Origin: JBNKFV01 sp050289485
GTDB lineage: Bacteria; Pseudomonadota; Gammaproteobacteria; Pseudomonadales; Cellvibrionaceae
DNA length: 64,000 nt
Assembly (NCBI GenBank): GCA_050289485.1
Contig: JBNKFV010000005.1
Location: forward strand, 186,001 to 250,000
Direction of reading: 5' to 3'
In this document: positions 36,036-45,272 of the stretch, piece by piece
Layout: each line of letters opens with the position of its first letter
Numbering within the stretch: position 1 is the stretch's first letter
Notes under the pieces: generated by a model
Databases searched by the model: none
Seen by the model: only the letters and a program-made list of their open reading frames with translations
What the model was told of the DNA's origin: nothing
Translations under genes and position numbers: made by a program

Positions 36036-36590
36036 ATGCAAAGACATTATTTTGTCAGCGAGGATTTAGACGAATTAGCCTTTGTTGAAAAAGAGTTGGA
36101 AGCCAGCGGTGTTGAAACACCACAAATTCACATTTTATCGGAACAGGATGCTGAGTTAGAACGGCATCACTTGCCAGATATTGATTCACTATCGAAGAAA
36201 AACATTGTGCGCTCGGCCGAATTTGGTGCTGTTATTGGTGTCTGCTTGGCCGCGTTGGTGTTAATCAGCGCTTATTACACCGGTGTGGTAGCCGTTATCA
36301 CTTGGTTACCCTTTGTCTTTCTGGCGGTGGTGATTTTAGGTTTCTGCACTTGGGAAGGCGGGCTTTTCGGCATTCATGAAATGAGCGAAGAGTTTAAGCG
36401 CTTCGAGCCCGAGCTGGCCCAGGGTAAGCATGTGCTGATGGTGGATGTCGACGAGCAGCAAACATCGTTGTTGGAGCGCATTGTTGGTTTTCACCCCCGT
36501 TTGCATTCTGCCGGGACCGGCGAGTCCCCCTCGTTTTGGGTGATGGGGGCGCATAAAACCTGGAATCGATTTGTTCGCTGGGCGCCTTAA
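36036..36590 (+). CDS. conserved two-TM membrane protein of unknown function
   Basis: 184 residues. An N-terminal soluble part (1-65) starts MQRHYFVSEDLDELAFVEKE, with a ferredoxin-like look. Two membrane helices (about 70-110) follow: AVIGVCLAALVLISAYYTGV and WLPFVFLAVVILGFCTWEGG. The C-terminal part (about 125-184) contains GKHVLMVDVDEQQTSLLERI. I recall similar pseudomonad proteins with the same three-part plan, some misleadingly labelled NAD/FAD-utilizing enzymes. There is no nucleotide-binding motif here. The function is unknown. A hairpin follows at 36618. Confidence 0.8.
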   Translation: MQRHYFVSEDLDELAFVEKELEASGVETPQIHILSEQDAELERHHLPDIDSLSKKNIVRSAEFGAVIGVCLAALVLISAYYTGVVAVITWLPFVFLAVVILGFCTWEGGLFGIHEMSEEFKRFEPELAQGKHVLMVDVDEQQTSLLERIVGFHPRLHSAGTGESPSFWVMGAHKTWNRFVRWAP

Positions 36591-36617
36591 TTGACGATGG
36601 TCTGGTTTACACAGTGA

Positions 36618-36643
36618 CACCCCGCGACATTGGGCGCGGGGTG
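36618..36643 (+). terminator. hairpin after the two-TM protein gene
   Basis: CACCCCGCG and CGCGGGGTG form a perfect 9-bp stem with an 8-base loop. No T-run follows, so it is a possible terminator only. Confidence 0.5.
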
Positions 36644-36784
36644 CTAGGGCAGTATTCTCTTCATTTCGTCCGGTCTATCCCTGATTTCGCCGGATATCTC
36701 TCCCTATTGGTTGAGTTGTAAGCGCCTTAGTGGCAGTCTTGATGTCATTATCCATGGCCATTAAGAGAAACACCTAAAAAACCA

Positions 36785-38482
36785 ATGTCCGAGCCACCGA
36801 GTGCACCGTCAGCTGATGCTGTTGTTCAGCAGATATTTCCCAGCCGTATTGCCTTTCGCTACAACGAAGAAGTCAACGAGTTGTTAGCGCAGCTTATTCG
36901 TACCGAGCACCATCCCCGCGAGACCCTCTTCAGTGTTAAACAAACGCTCCAGCAGGCCGGTTTTCAGGACTACCTCATTTTCGATGGCGAGTTACAGTCT
37001 ATCGTTGTTAAAGCAGCTCAGGGCGAGGTGGGTGAGTTTGTTATCGGTGAGCGGCGCGATGCTGACATTACCGTTTCAATCGCAACCAGTAAACTGGGTG
37101 CCTATGTGGATACCCGGCCTGCCTATGGTGGGGAAAAATTGAGTCGCGCCTGGGTGCTTAAAGTGCTTAAAGACAAAGGCCTGGTCGATGAGTGCATCGA
37201 CCAGTCTGCCATTGATCAGGTTTTGACGACCGACAGCGTCAGTAACCTGCGTATTGCCAAAGCCATTCCCCCTAAGCGTGGTGACGACGCCGAGTTTGAA
37301 CCCCTGGTTGAAGGGTTGAAGACCCTGTCGCCCACGCAGTTGGAAACCGGTGACGTGGACTACCGGCAGCAAATGGAGTTTATCGTGGTTGAGCCTGGCA
37401 CACCGCTGATGCGCCGCAAACCCGCCACTCGAGGCGTTGACGGCATCGACGTGCTGGGCGGTGCGATTTTGGCTGAAGCCGGTAACGACCCTGGCTTTAC
37501 CGATGCGGCTGACGGTGCTGTGGTGGATGCCGGCGACCCCAATTTGTTGCTTGCCGAAATTAAAGGGCACCCGATATTGCTGCCTCAGGGCATCAAGGTT
37601 GACCCCACCCTCACTCTCGACAGCGTGAATATTCACAGCGGCAATGTCGACTTTGATGGATCAGTGAATATACGTGGCGACGTAGAAAGCGGTTATTCAG
37701 TAACGGCTACCGGCGATATCACCGTGAAAGGTGTGGTGAATAAAGGCGCGCTGAGGGCACAGGGCAATATCAATATTGCCGGCGGCGTGATTGGCGATGA
37801 AAAAGGTGTGCAGAATAACCAGCCAGTGGCCGCCAGTGTTCACGCCGGGGGGAATGTATCGGCGCGTTATGTGAATGCCGCAGAAATTAAGGCCGGTCAG
37901 CGAGTTATGGTGCGTGAGTACCTGCTGCAAAGCCGGGTGATGGCCAAGGATGAAGTTTGTGTGGGCCAGGAAGGCGGGCGCGGCACCATTATTGGCGGGG
38001 TTACCCATTCACAAACCGCCGTGATGGCAAACGAACTGGGCAGCGACGCCTATATTATTACGCAGATTGATGTGGGGCGGGCAGATAGCTTAACGCCAAA
38101 ATTGTTAAAGCTTGAGCAGAACAAGCGGGCCAAGCGTGATGAGCGGACAAAGCTTGATGCGCTGCTTCAACGTATCAAAGAAACACTCAATACCGGCAGC
38201 CGCACGACGCCCAAAGACGCCATTACCCCAGAGAAAGTGCAAAAGCTGGCCAATACCATCAAAGCTATTGATGCCGCTTTGGAACTCTACGACACTGAAA
38301 TTGCCAAGCTAAAACAGACGATGGCCGAGCAACCGGTAAGTCGAATTTATGTGCGTAAAAAAGTGTACCCAAACGTAGCGGTGCGTATTGATGGGGTTGT
38401 CAGCATGGAGAAAGCTGGTCGCGGCGGGGTGACCTGGGTTCGTGACGGTGATGAGATCGTTGTCAGTGACGACGGTGTTTAA
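36785..38482 (+). CDS. FapA/DUF342 polymer-forming protein
   Basis: 565 residues. The N-terminal part carries the FapA-type domain (about 80-260, with ITVSIATSKLGAYVDTRPAY). The central part (about 270-430) is a right-handed beta-helix of short hydrophobic repeats (NIHSGNVDFDGSVNIRGDV, YSVTATGDITVKGVVNKGAL). A coiled coil follows (about 440-520: LLKLEQNKRAKRDERTKLDA), then a small C-terminal beta piece. In Vibrio FapA helps set polar flagellum number; other DUF342 proteins have different roles. No flagellar genes are near. Its 3' end overlaps the convergent DUF1461 gene by 20 bases. Confidence 0.88.
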   Translation: MSEPPSAPSADAVVQQIFPSRIAFRYNEEVNELLAQLIRTEHHPRETLFSVKQTLQQAGFQDYLIFDGELQSIVVKAAQGEVGEFVIGERRDADITVSIATSKLGAYVDTRPAYGGEKLSRAWVLKVLKDKGLVDECIDQSAIDQVLTTDSVSNLRIAKAIPPKRGDDAEFEPLVEGLKTLSPTQLETGDVDYRQQMEFIVVEPGTPLMRRKPATRGVDGIDVLGGAILAEAGNDPGFTDAADGAVVDAGDPNLLLAEIKGHPILLPQGIKVDPTLTLDSVNIHSGNVDFDGSVNIRGDVESGYSVTATGDITVKGVVNKGALRAQGNINIAGGVIGDEKGVQNNQPVAASVHAGGNVSARYVNAAEIKAGQRVMVREYLLQSRVMAKDEVCVGQEGGRGTIIGGVTHSQTAVMANELGSDAYIITQIDVGRADSLTPKLLKLEQNKRAKRDERTKLDALLQRIKETLNTGSRTTPKDAITPEKVQKLANTIKAIDAALELYDTEIAKLKQTMAEQPVSRIYVRKKVYPNVAVRIDGVVSMEKAGRGGVTWVRDGDEIVVSDDGV

Positions 38483-39197
38483 AGCCTTTGCGTAATCCCC
38501 ATAATCCTGCCGTGTATATCAGTACGGCAAGCACGCCCAGTTGCACGGCAATCGCACCAAACAGGTTAGGTGCCTGCATGCTGGTAGACATCAGCGAGTC
38601 TTGATAATAAAAAAACCAGGGGTGCCCGGGTGGAAAAATCCATTCGTGAAACTGGTAAAACACCTTTTCTGCACCGATGAGCAATACACCAACGACTGCC
38701 AGGCTTATTGCAGCACCTCCGGCCCAATGATAAGGGGCAATAGGGGGCACGGTTTCTCTTTTGAAAACCGCATACCCCAACAGCAATACAAAACCCGCTA
38801 ATGCGGTATAACCCAGCCCGTACACGTGATCAATAAGCCGCGCCACGTCTTGCAGGTGCAGTATTTCTGGCTCTCTTAGCAATTTTTTGTGCTGGTGGCT
38901 CTGCTGATCGTAAAACGTAATTGTGCTGAGCCCTTTACCTTGTTGGTGCACCGAATCGTTGATTCGCGCAAATATCTGCAACCGTTCGTTGGTGGTCGTG
39001 CTGGCAAAGCCACTGATATAACGGTTTTGCGGGCCGTAAGTGGCAATGGTCTGATCAATCCCTAATGCGTGATACCAGAGGGGATACAAGAAATTCAGCT
39101 TGGCAGACCCCTGCCAACTGATAAACAGCGCGCTGATCAGCATACAAATAAAAAGGGCGAACCACCGCAGATGATAAAAAAAAGTAGTCATTAACAA
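38463..39197 (-). CDS. DUF1461 (Lit-like) integral membrane protein
   Basis: 244 residues with four to five membrane helices: an N-terminal one (WFALFICMLISALFISW), two central ones (TALAGFVLLLGYAVF and AISLAVVGVLLIGA) and a C-terminal one. The motif LHLQDVARLIDHV before the second helix, and FHEWIFPPGHPWFFYYQDSL, are the conserved DUF1461 signatures. In Firmicutes the DUF1461 protein Lit moves an acyl chain within lipoproteins; whether this proteobacterial version does so is unknown. The gene overlaps the FapA gene tail to tail and lies 24 bases after the NSS transporter gene, so it may be expressed with it. Confidence 0.75.
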   Translation of the reverse strand: MLMTTFFYHLRWFALFICMLISALFISWQGSAKLNFLYPLWYHALGIDQTIATYGPQNRYISGFASTTTNERLQIFARINDSVHQQGKGLSTITFYDQQSHQHKKLLREPEILHLQDVARLIDHVYGLGYTALAGFVLLLGYAVFKRETVPPIAPYHWAGGAAISLAVVGVLLIGAEKVFYQFHEWIFPPGHPWFFYYQDSLMSTSMQAPNLFGAIAVQLGVLAVLIYTAGLWGLRKGFKHRRH

Positions 39198-39221
39198 CCA
39201 TACATTGGGTGTGAACAGGGC

Positions 39222-40568
39222 CTAACGCAGCGTTTGAATAAACGCTGCCAGAATTAATAGGGGGCAAATAAAGCGAATATAGAAGGGCCAGATCTTCCAG
39301 AACACCGTGTGCTCGATTGCTGGGTTACCTTCTTTGAGTGTGGCTAACAGGGCATTGCGATGAATCAGCCAGCCAGCACACAGGCAAAACATAATACCAA
39401 GCAGTGGTTCACTGTATTTAGTGGTTAAGTCAACGACAAAACCAAATAGCGCGTCGAAGTTTACGACAATCACCAGGCTAATGCCTAAAAATAGGGTTCC
39501 CACCAACAGAGTAGAGGGTAGTCGGCCCATTGAGGTACGTTCGGTAATGACCGATACGGGCACCTCCAGCATAGAGATCGACGAGGTGAGCGCGGCGATA
39601 CTCATTAATGCAAAAAATGCCGCTGCAGCCAATGTGCCCCACTGGCCCATGGAGTCAAACATAGTGGGTAGAATTTGAAAAATTAAACTGGGGCCGCCAA
39701 TCAGCGAACCGTCACTGGCGTAAATGGCCGTACCTAAATGTTGTGCTACATACATGGCTGGAATCACCAGCAGGCCTGCGACAAAGGCCACGCTGGTATC
39801 CACCAGTGTGACGATCAGGCCAATCTGGGGTACGTTTTCATCGTGTCGTAGGTACGAGCCGTAAATCAACATGGTACCCACGCCCAATGAGAGTGAGAAA
39901 AATGCCTGGCCCATCGCGCCCAGAATTAAACCGGGGTCGGTGACTTTTGACCAGTTGGGTATCAAGTACACTTTCAGGCCGTCAATCGCACCTGGCAGGG
40001 TTAGTACATAGGCAATAAGGCAAAACAAAAGCACGAACAAAATCGGCATCAGCCGCTTCGACCAGGCCTCAATACCGTTTTCAATGCCGCGTGCGATCAC
40101 TGCCATGGTCAACAGGCTGAATACGATGCTGAGCACTATATTGCGAGCACTGCTGTCAGTGGTAAGCCACTCATTCCACGCCGGTTGGCCAAGCATCTGG
40201 GCAATCGGTGCGGCCGTGTTGGCGAGCATCCAGCCTGCAACAATGGTGTAAAAACTCAGAATAAGGCCCGCAACCAGGGCGGCGTAGCAAGCGATGGCAA
40301 AGCCGGTTTTCTGCAATACCGGTAGCGAGGGCAGCGTACTCAGTGCCGACACCACATTGGCCTGTTTATAGCGGCCGATAATCAGTTCGGCCATCAGGGC
40401 CGGGTAGGCCACCAGCATCGCCAGTAGGAAATACACCAGCACAAAGGCACCGCCGCCGTAGGATGCGGTTTGGGTTGGGAAACCCCAGATATTGCCAAGC
40501 CCTACTGCAGAACCCGCTGCTGCCATCACAAAACCAAAACGGGTGGAGAATTGTCCTCGTGCTGCCAT
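39222..40568 (-). CDS. sodium-dependent NSS-family transporter
   Basis: About 448 residues from the ATG at 40568; a TTG four codons upstream is possible. The NSS signature FGFVMAAAGSAVGLGNIWGF opens helix 1, with the unwound substrate and sodium sites. About 11 helices are visible (TLAAAAFFALMSIAALTSSI is helix 8). Members take up amino acids or related compounds with sodium; the substrate is unknown. Dependence on sodium suits a marine host. A DUF1461 gene follows closely. Confidence 0.93.
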   Translation of the reverse strand: MAARGQFSTRFGFVMAAAGSAVGLGNIWGFPTQTASYGGGAFVLVYFLLAMLVAYPALMAELIIGRYKQANVVSALSTLPSLPVLQKTGFAIACYAALVAGLILSFYTIVAGWMLANTAAPIAQMLGQPAWNEWLTTDSSARNIVLSIVFSLLTMAVIARGIENGIEAWSKRLMPILFVLLFCLIAYVLTLPGAIDGLKVYLIPNWSKVTDPGLILGAMGQAFFSLSLGVGTMLIYGSYLRHDENVPQIGLIVTLVDTSVAFVAGLLVIPAMYVAQHLGTAIYASDGSLIGGPSLIFQILPTMFDSMGQWGTLAAAAFFALMSIAALTSSISMLEVPVSVITERTSMGRLPSTLLVGTLFLGISLVIVVNFDALFGFVVDLTTKYSEPLLGIMFCLCAGWLIHRNALLATLKEGNPAIEHTVFWKIWPFYIRFICPLLILAAFIQTLR

Positions 40569-40756
40569 ACTATTTCTCAAAGGGTTATTGTTGTTGAGGC
40601 CCTTGTCGATGGCAGAAATACTACCGGTGCAAGGGTGAGTAGAGGCTAAGTGATTACACCCGTTGCCGCAAGCAAGAACGTTGCCGTAGGGCTAAACAGT
40701 GGGAGACTTAAGCATTGGAAATGCCAGGGATTGGGTAAGTTTCTGCCGGGTTAGCA

Positions 40757-40784
40757 GTTCAATCCCGCTTGCGCGGGATTGAAC
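40757..40784. terminator. perfect hairpin after the malic enzyme gene
   Basis: GTTCAATCCCGC and GCGGGATTGAAC pair over 12 bp around a TTGC loop, about 25 bases beyond the maeB stop on the minus strand. It lacks a T-run but may end both this gene and an upstream transcript. Confidence 0.6.
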
Positions 40785-40809
40785 GAGAGGTTGGCCGTTA
40801 ATACAGCAC

Positions 40810-43086
40810 TTACTTTTTGTAGAAGCTCATATCGGCAGCGGCCAACGCACTCATGTTGAAGATACCGCGCTCAGTCGCGGAGTTAATCAGCACGTGTGCG
40901 GGCTTGTTGAAGCCAGACAAGAAGGCCCCCACCAGCAAACCGTTGGCTTTCGCGCGCAGCAGCCCTAAGGCAATGTTAGCTGAATCCAGGTTTGGACAAA
41001 TCAGCAGGTTGGCTTCGCCTTTCAGGTTGCTGTGCTTGAAGATGCTCTCACGGTACGATTCGCGCAAGGCGGTCAGTGAGTTCATCTCGCCGTCCAGTTC
41101 GATATCTGGCAGTTCTTCGCGCAGAATACGCGCGGCTTCACGCATTTTCTTGGCCGAGGCGGTGTTGGTCGTGCCAAAATTAGAATGCGACAGCAGGGCC
41201 ACTTTTGGCGTAATACCAAAGCGCTTAACCATTTCCACAGACGACTTGGTGGTTTTGACAATCTCGTCTACCGTTGGGTCGATGTTGAGGAAGCAGTCTG
41301 ATAAAAACAGTGGCCCGTCGTTGAGGATCAGGGTAGACAGTGACGACAAATGGCCTGTTGGGTTGACGCCGATAATCTGCATCAGTTGACGCAGGTGACC
41401 ATCGTAACGGCCTACCTTGCCGCAGATAACGCCATCGGCGTCGTTCTCGCGCACCATCATGGCAGCAATCGAGGTGGTGTTAACGCGCATCACGGTTCGG
41501 GCCGCCTCTACCGACATCCCGTTGCGACCGACCAACTGGTGGTACTGCTCGGCGTAGTGCTCGAATTTGCTGTAGTGGTTTGGATCAACTACCTCAACAT
41601 TTTTACCGATGGTCAGGCGCAGCCCCATATCACTGATACGCTCTTGGATTACGTCTTCGCGGCCAACCAGAATCGGAGTGCAAATATGGTTTTGTACCGC
41701 AGCTTGCACGGCATGCAATACTTCGTCGTTCTCACCTTCGGCGTAAACCAGTCGCTCACCGGCCTGGCGTGCAGCTTCAACAATTGGTTGCATAAACATG
41801 CGTGAACGTACGGTGTAGCGGCTCAGTTCTTGACGGTAAGCGTCTAGGTCTTCGATAGGGCGGGTTGCCACGCCGCTATCCATCGCCGCTTTTACAACGG
41901 CTATGGGCACCACTTCAATCAAACGTGAATCGAAAGGCTTGGGAATGATGTATTCCGGGCCAAACTTGAGTGCCTGGCCAGCGTAGGCTTTGGCCACCTC
42001 TGCGGTGGATTCCTGCATGGCGAGGTCAGCAATGGCTTTAACACAGGCTATCTTCATTTCTTCGTTGACGATGGTTGCACCACAGTCCAGTGCACCACGG
42101 AAGATGAACGGGAAGCACAGTACGTTGTTTACCTGATTCGGGTAGTCAGAACGACCGGTGGCAATAATACAGTCTGGGCGCGCTGCTTTGGCTTCTTCGG
42201 GCAGAATTTCGGGGTTTGGATTGGCCATAGCCATGATAATGGGGTTTGGCGCCATCTTCTTAACCATCTCGCCGGTCAACGTACCAGGCCCGGATAAGCC
42301 GAAGAAAATGTCGGCGTTTTCAATGGCATCGTTCAGTGTGCGGGCAGTGGTATTTTGTGCGTAAGCTGCTTTGTATTCGTTCATGCCCTCGGTACGGCCT
42401 TCGTAAATTACGCCTTTGGAGTCACAGACAAATACGTTTTCTTTGCGCAGGCCCATACTGACGACCAGATTGATACAGGCAATACTGGCGGCGCCGGCTC
42501 CGGATACCACCAGTTTTACATCGGCAATGTCTTTGTTAACAACGCGCAGACCGTTGTATACCGCTGCGGCCGCAACAATGGCAGTGCCGTGCTGATCGTC
42601 GTGGAATACGGGGATTTTCATGCGCTTGCGCAGCGCCTTTTCGATTTCGAAACACTCTGGTGCTTTAATGTCTTCCAGGTTGATACCGCCAAAGGTTGGC
42701 TCCAGCGCCGCCACAATATCAATAAACTTTTCTGGATCGAGCTCATCTACTTCGATGTCAAACACATCGATATTGGCGAACTTCTTAAATAAGACGGCCT
42801 TACCTTCCATAACGGGTTTGGAGGCCAGGGCACCGATAGCGCCCAGGCCAAGCACTGCCGTACCGTTTGAAATAACACCAACCAAGTTGCCACGGGCTGT
42901 CAGGCTGGCCGCCTGTTGCGGATCCTCAACAATAGCTTCGCAGGCATAAGCCACTCCGGGTGAATAAGCTCGAGCCAAGTCGTACTGGGTGGAAAGGGCT
43001 GTGGTGGGGGTGACTTCTAATTTACCGGGCTTGGGTTCTCGGTGATATCGTAGTGACTGTTCTTTAAAACTTTCTTGCTCTGACAT
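40810..43086 (-). CDS. maeB: NADP-dependent malic enzyme with phosphotransacetylase-like C-terminus (MaeB)
   Basis: 758 residues. The malic enzyme part (1-430) has GNLVGVISNGTAVLGLG, the metal and catalytic segment INLEDIKAPECFEIEKAL, DDQHGTAIV and the Rossmann stretch VVSGAGAASIACINL. The phosphotransacetylase-like part (about 430-758) contains MVRENDADGVICGKVG and ICPNLDSANI; in MaeB it has a regulatory role. It oxidatively decarboxylates malate to pyruvate, making NADPH in the cytoplasm. A strong hairpin follows at 40757. Confidence 0.97.
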   Translation of the reverse strand: MSEQESFKEQSLRYHREPKPGKLEVTPTTALSTQYDLARAYSPGVAYACEAIVEDPQQAASLTARGNLVGVISNGTAVLGLGAIGALASKPVMEGKAVLFKKFANIDVFDIEVDELDPEKFIDIVAALEPTFGGINLEDIKAPECFEIEKALRKRMKIPVFHDDQHGTAIVAAAAVYNGLRVVNKDIADVKLVVSGAGAASIACINLVVSMGLRKENVFVCDSKGVIYEGRTEGMNEYKAAYAQNTTARTLNDAIENADIFFGLSGPGTLTGEMVKKMAPNPIIMAMANPNPEILPEEAKAARPDCIIATGRSDYPNQVNNVLCFPFIFRGALDCGATIVNEEMKIACVKAIADLAMQESTAEVAKAYAGQALKFGPEYIIPKPFDSRLIEVVPIAVVKAAMDSGVATRPIEDLDAYRQELSRYTVRSRMFMQPIVEAARQAGERLVYAEGENDEVLHAVQAAVQNHICTPILVGREDVIQERISDMGLRLTIGKNVEVVDPNHYSKFEHYAEQYHQLVGRNGMSVEAARTVMRVNTTSIAAMMVRENDADGVICGKVGRYDGHLRQLMQIIGVNPTGHLSSLSTLILNDGPLFLSDCFLNIDPTVDEIVKTTKSSVEMVKRFGITPKVALLSHSNFGTTNTASAKKMREAARILREELPDIELDGEMNSLTALRESYRESIFKHSNLKGEANLLICPNLDSANIALGLLRAKANGLLVGAFLSGFNKPAHVLINSATERGIFNMSALAAADMSFYKK

Positions 43087-43570
43087 GCCGTGCTCCTGAA
43101 CTTGGACGGTCTAGTATAGTTAAATGCACGAGGGGGCGACGATTGTTTTGGAATAATTATTAGGTCGACAGCCGACACAAGTGGTCGCGAAAGCTCATGG
43201 CCGAACTGCTGGTTATACCGGGGAAGGTTCCGGGGTAGGTTGGCAGCGAAGGCATGGCCGCCTGCATTGCGCCGGGCATTTTATAGTATGTCGGCGCTAA
43301 GTAACATATTTCTATCAAGCTGCAGCTGCTTGTCAAACTTTTTTCATCGGTACACTGGTCGGTTAATGAAGCAGTTACCAAGGCAATACGTTAAAAATCA
43401 AGCATATTTGCCGCATACTACAGCATTTTTTTCAAATTGCTGCAGAAATTGGCAGACACTCAGCCCTACGGACTACTCTATACAGGGCAATATTGGTATA
43501 ACTTTTTTCCATGAAAGCCCACGCCCGGTGAAAGTTTGTTGCTGTGGAGGTCACCGGGCAGCGTTTGCGG
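43087..43570. other. spacer between maeB and the MarR gene, with a hairpin
   Basis: 484 bases. An inverted repeat GCCCGGTGA (43523-43531)/TCACCGGGC (43551-43559) directly beyond the MarR stop may be its terminator. A minus-strand frame at 43160-43381 has no RBS, and I do not call it. The maeB promoter must lie near 43090-43140. Confidence 0.4.
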
Positions 43571-44050
43571 CTACTCTTTAACGAACTCTGCCAAGCGGCT
43601 TTCCAGGTTGATCAGCAGTTGGTTGAGTTCTTTTTTAAAGGCTTTTTCCTTGATGCCTTGCAGCATCTTCTGCTCGTTGGCTTGAGCTGCTGGCAATACT
43701 TTTTTCAGTAGCGATCGGCCCTTTTTTGTAAGGCAGATAAGTGTGTAACGAGAGTCGTTGGCGTCGGCCTTGCGTGTAATCAAGCCCTTGGCGTCAAGTT
43801 GGGTGAGAGAGCGACTGATCCAGGCTTTATCAACGTGGGTTTTTCTGGCTATTTCACTCACGGTGATGCTGTCGAGATTTTCCAGCAGGTTGAGAATCCG
43901 CAGGTCGGTGCTGCGCAAGTTGTATTTGGCTTCGATAGTGTGGGTGGAGATGCGCTGGATGATTTCCGACATCCTAACAATTCGCACCGAGGTCAGGTCT
44001 TCCATTGTATTAGGGTCAGGAACATTATTTTGTGTTGTTTTCTTGGTCAT
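43571..44050 (-). CDS. MarR-family transcriptional regulator
   Basis: 159 residues. The winged-helix DNA-binding part (about 45-115) reads STDLRILNLLENLDSITVSE, then IARKTHVDKAWISRSLTQLD and the wing ADANDSRYTLICLT. Flanking helices form the dimer interface. The inducer is unknown. The carbonic anhydrase gene lies divergently, and their shared 420-base interval carries a stack of inverted repeats where this protein might bind. MarR regulators often control the adjacent divergent gene; that is inference here. Confidence 0.9.
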   Translation of the reverse strand: MTKKTTQNNVPDPNTMEDLTSVRIVRMSEIIQRISTHTIEAKYNLRSTDLRILNLLENLDSITVSEIARKTHVDKAWISRSLTQLDAKGLITRKADANDSRYTLICLTKKGRSLLKKVLPAAQANEQKMLQGIKEKAFKKELNQLLINLESRLAEFVKE

Positions 44051-44106
44051 GGGATTACCGTGGTTGCTGATGTTTATTGTCAGTTGTCGTGCTTATTAAC
44101 CAGGCA

Positions 44107-44265
44107 ATCAAATAGCAGAAACCTTCACTATTTGATTGTCGCCCCTAAAAATCCGCGGAATTTGCGAAATCCCTTGATTTTTAGGGGCTCGCGCAGGCTT
44201 GCAGCCTGCGGCGGCACATCCATGTGCCGCTTATTAATTAGGCTAAACGCTTGCCGAGTTAATAA
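44107..44265. repeat. stack of five tandem inverted repeats
   Basis: Perfect pairs follow one another: ATCAAATAG/CTATTTGAT (44107/44128), GCCCCTAAAAATC/GATTTTTAGGGGC (44141/44176), CGCAGGC/GCCTGCG (44192/44204), GCGGCACAT/ATGTGCCGC (44211/44222) and TTATTAA/TTAATAA (44231/44259). They lie between the divergent marR and carbonic anhydrase genes. The rest of 44051-44471 shows no gene. Confidence 0.7.
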
Positions 44266-44471
44266 TTATCTACACTCCCGCGGTGTCTTGCAAAGCATTG
44301 TCAGGACTGTCTGTCCAGGGTTGTGATAATGGGCGGTTTACTGTGTAGTTTTATCTTTCGTTGAAGGCGTTATGTTGTAGAATACCCGGTTAAATTTATT
44401 AGCTGAATAAATGGATGTGGCCGCTCACCGTGAGTGGTTAAGTTTCATCACATAGAGCAAGAAAATACCCT

Positions 44472-45098
44472 ATGATTGAGCCAAGTGAACTGTTACAACG
44501 CAATAAAGAGTGGGCAAAAGCGCGTATCGCCAAAGATCCGGGCTGCTTTCAGCGCTCGGCCTCGGAGCAAACGCCAAAGTATTTGTGGATAGGCTGTTCC
44601 GACTCGCGGGTGCCAGCTGAATACATTATCGATATTGAGCCTGGTGAGTTGTTTGTGCACCGTAATATTGGTAATCAGGTTTTTCACACTGATATTAATT
44701 GTATGTCTGTCTTACAGTTTGCTGTGGATGTGCTGGAGGTTGAGCACATTATTGTATGTGGTCACCACGGCTGCGCCGCCGTAAAGTTTGCCATGGAAAA
44801 CCGTCGCATGGGTCTGGTAGACAACTGGCTTGTAAATATCAAAGAGTGCTACCACGGCCATCGTGCCGAGGTCGACGATGCGGGCGATGAAAACCATCAG
44901 CTCAATCGCTTGTGCGAAATCAACGTGGTGCAGCAGGTTTATCAGCTGGGGCACAACCAGTTTATTGAGGATGCCTGGGCGAAAGGTCGTGATTTGACGC
45001 TGCACGGCTGGGTTTACTCACTGGATACCGGCCTTATTACCGACCTTGACGTGGATGTGTCCTGTACCAGTGATCTTGCCCGTATTTCTCGCGTGTAA
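44472..45098 (+). CDS. can: beta-class carbonic anhydrase
   Basis: 208 residues. Zinc ligands Cys42, His98 and Cys101, and the Asp44-Arg46 dyad, are at the same positions as in E. coli Can, within WIGCSDSRVPAE and VCGHHGC. It interconverts carbon dioxide and bicarbonate in the cytoplasm, supplying carboxylases. The SulP permease at 34268 could be a partner if it carries bicarbonate. The upstream interval contains the inverted-repeat stack and a divergent MarR gene. Confidence 0.97.
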   Translation: MIEPSELLQRNKEWAKARIAKDPGCFQRSASEQTPKYLWIGCSDSRVPAEYIIDIEPGELFVHRNIGNQVFHTDINCMSVLQFAVDVLEVEHIIVCGHHGCAAVKFAMENRRMGLVDNWLVNIKECYHGHRAEVDDAGDENHQLNRLCEINVVQQVYQLGHNQFIEDAWAKGRDLTLHGWVYSLDTGLITDLDVDVSCTSDLARISRV

Positions 45099-45272
45099 CA
45101 CTCAGATCAGCAGGTAATGCCTGCTGATTTCCCCCTTCTTTAGTTTTCGTGCGAATTTTCACAGTTTTCGCCTGCCCTGTATGGCATGGACATCTATACT
45201 TCGTTTTATGTGTGCGGATTTATGCCGGTGACATGATGAGACGGATTATGGAAGAGGGAGCCAGGGGGATCT

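Noticed and set aside
43160..43381. 73-codon minus-strand frame between maeB and marR
   Set aside because: No RBS, no family-like sequence, and poor codon pattern; probably chance.
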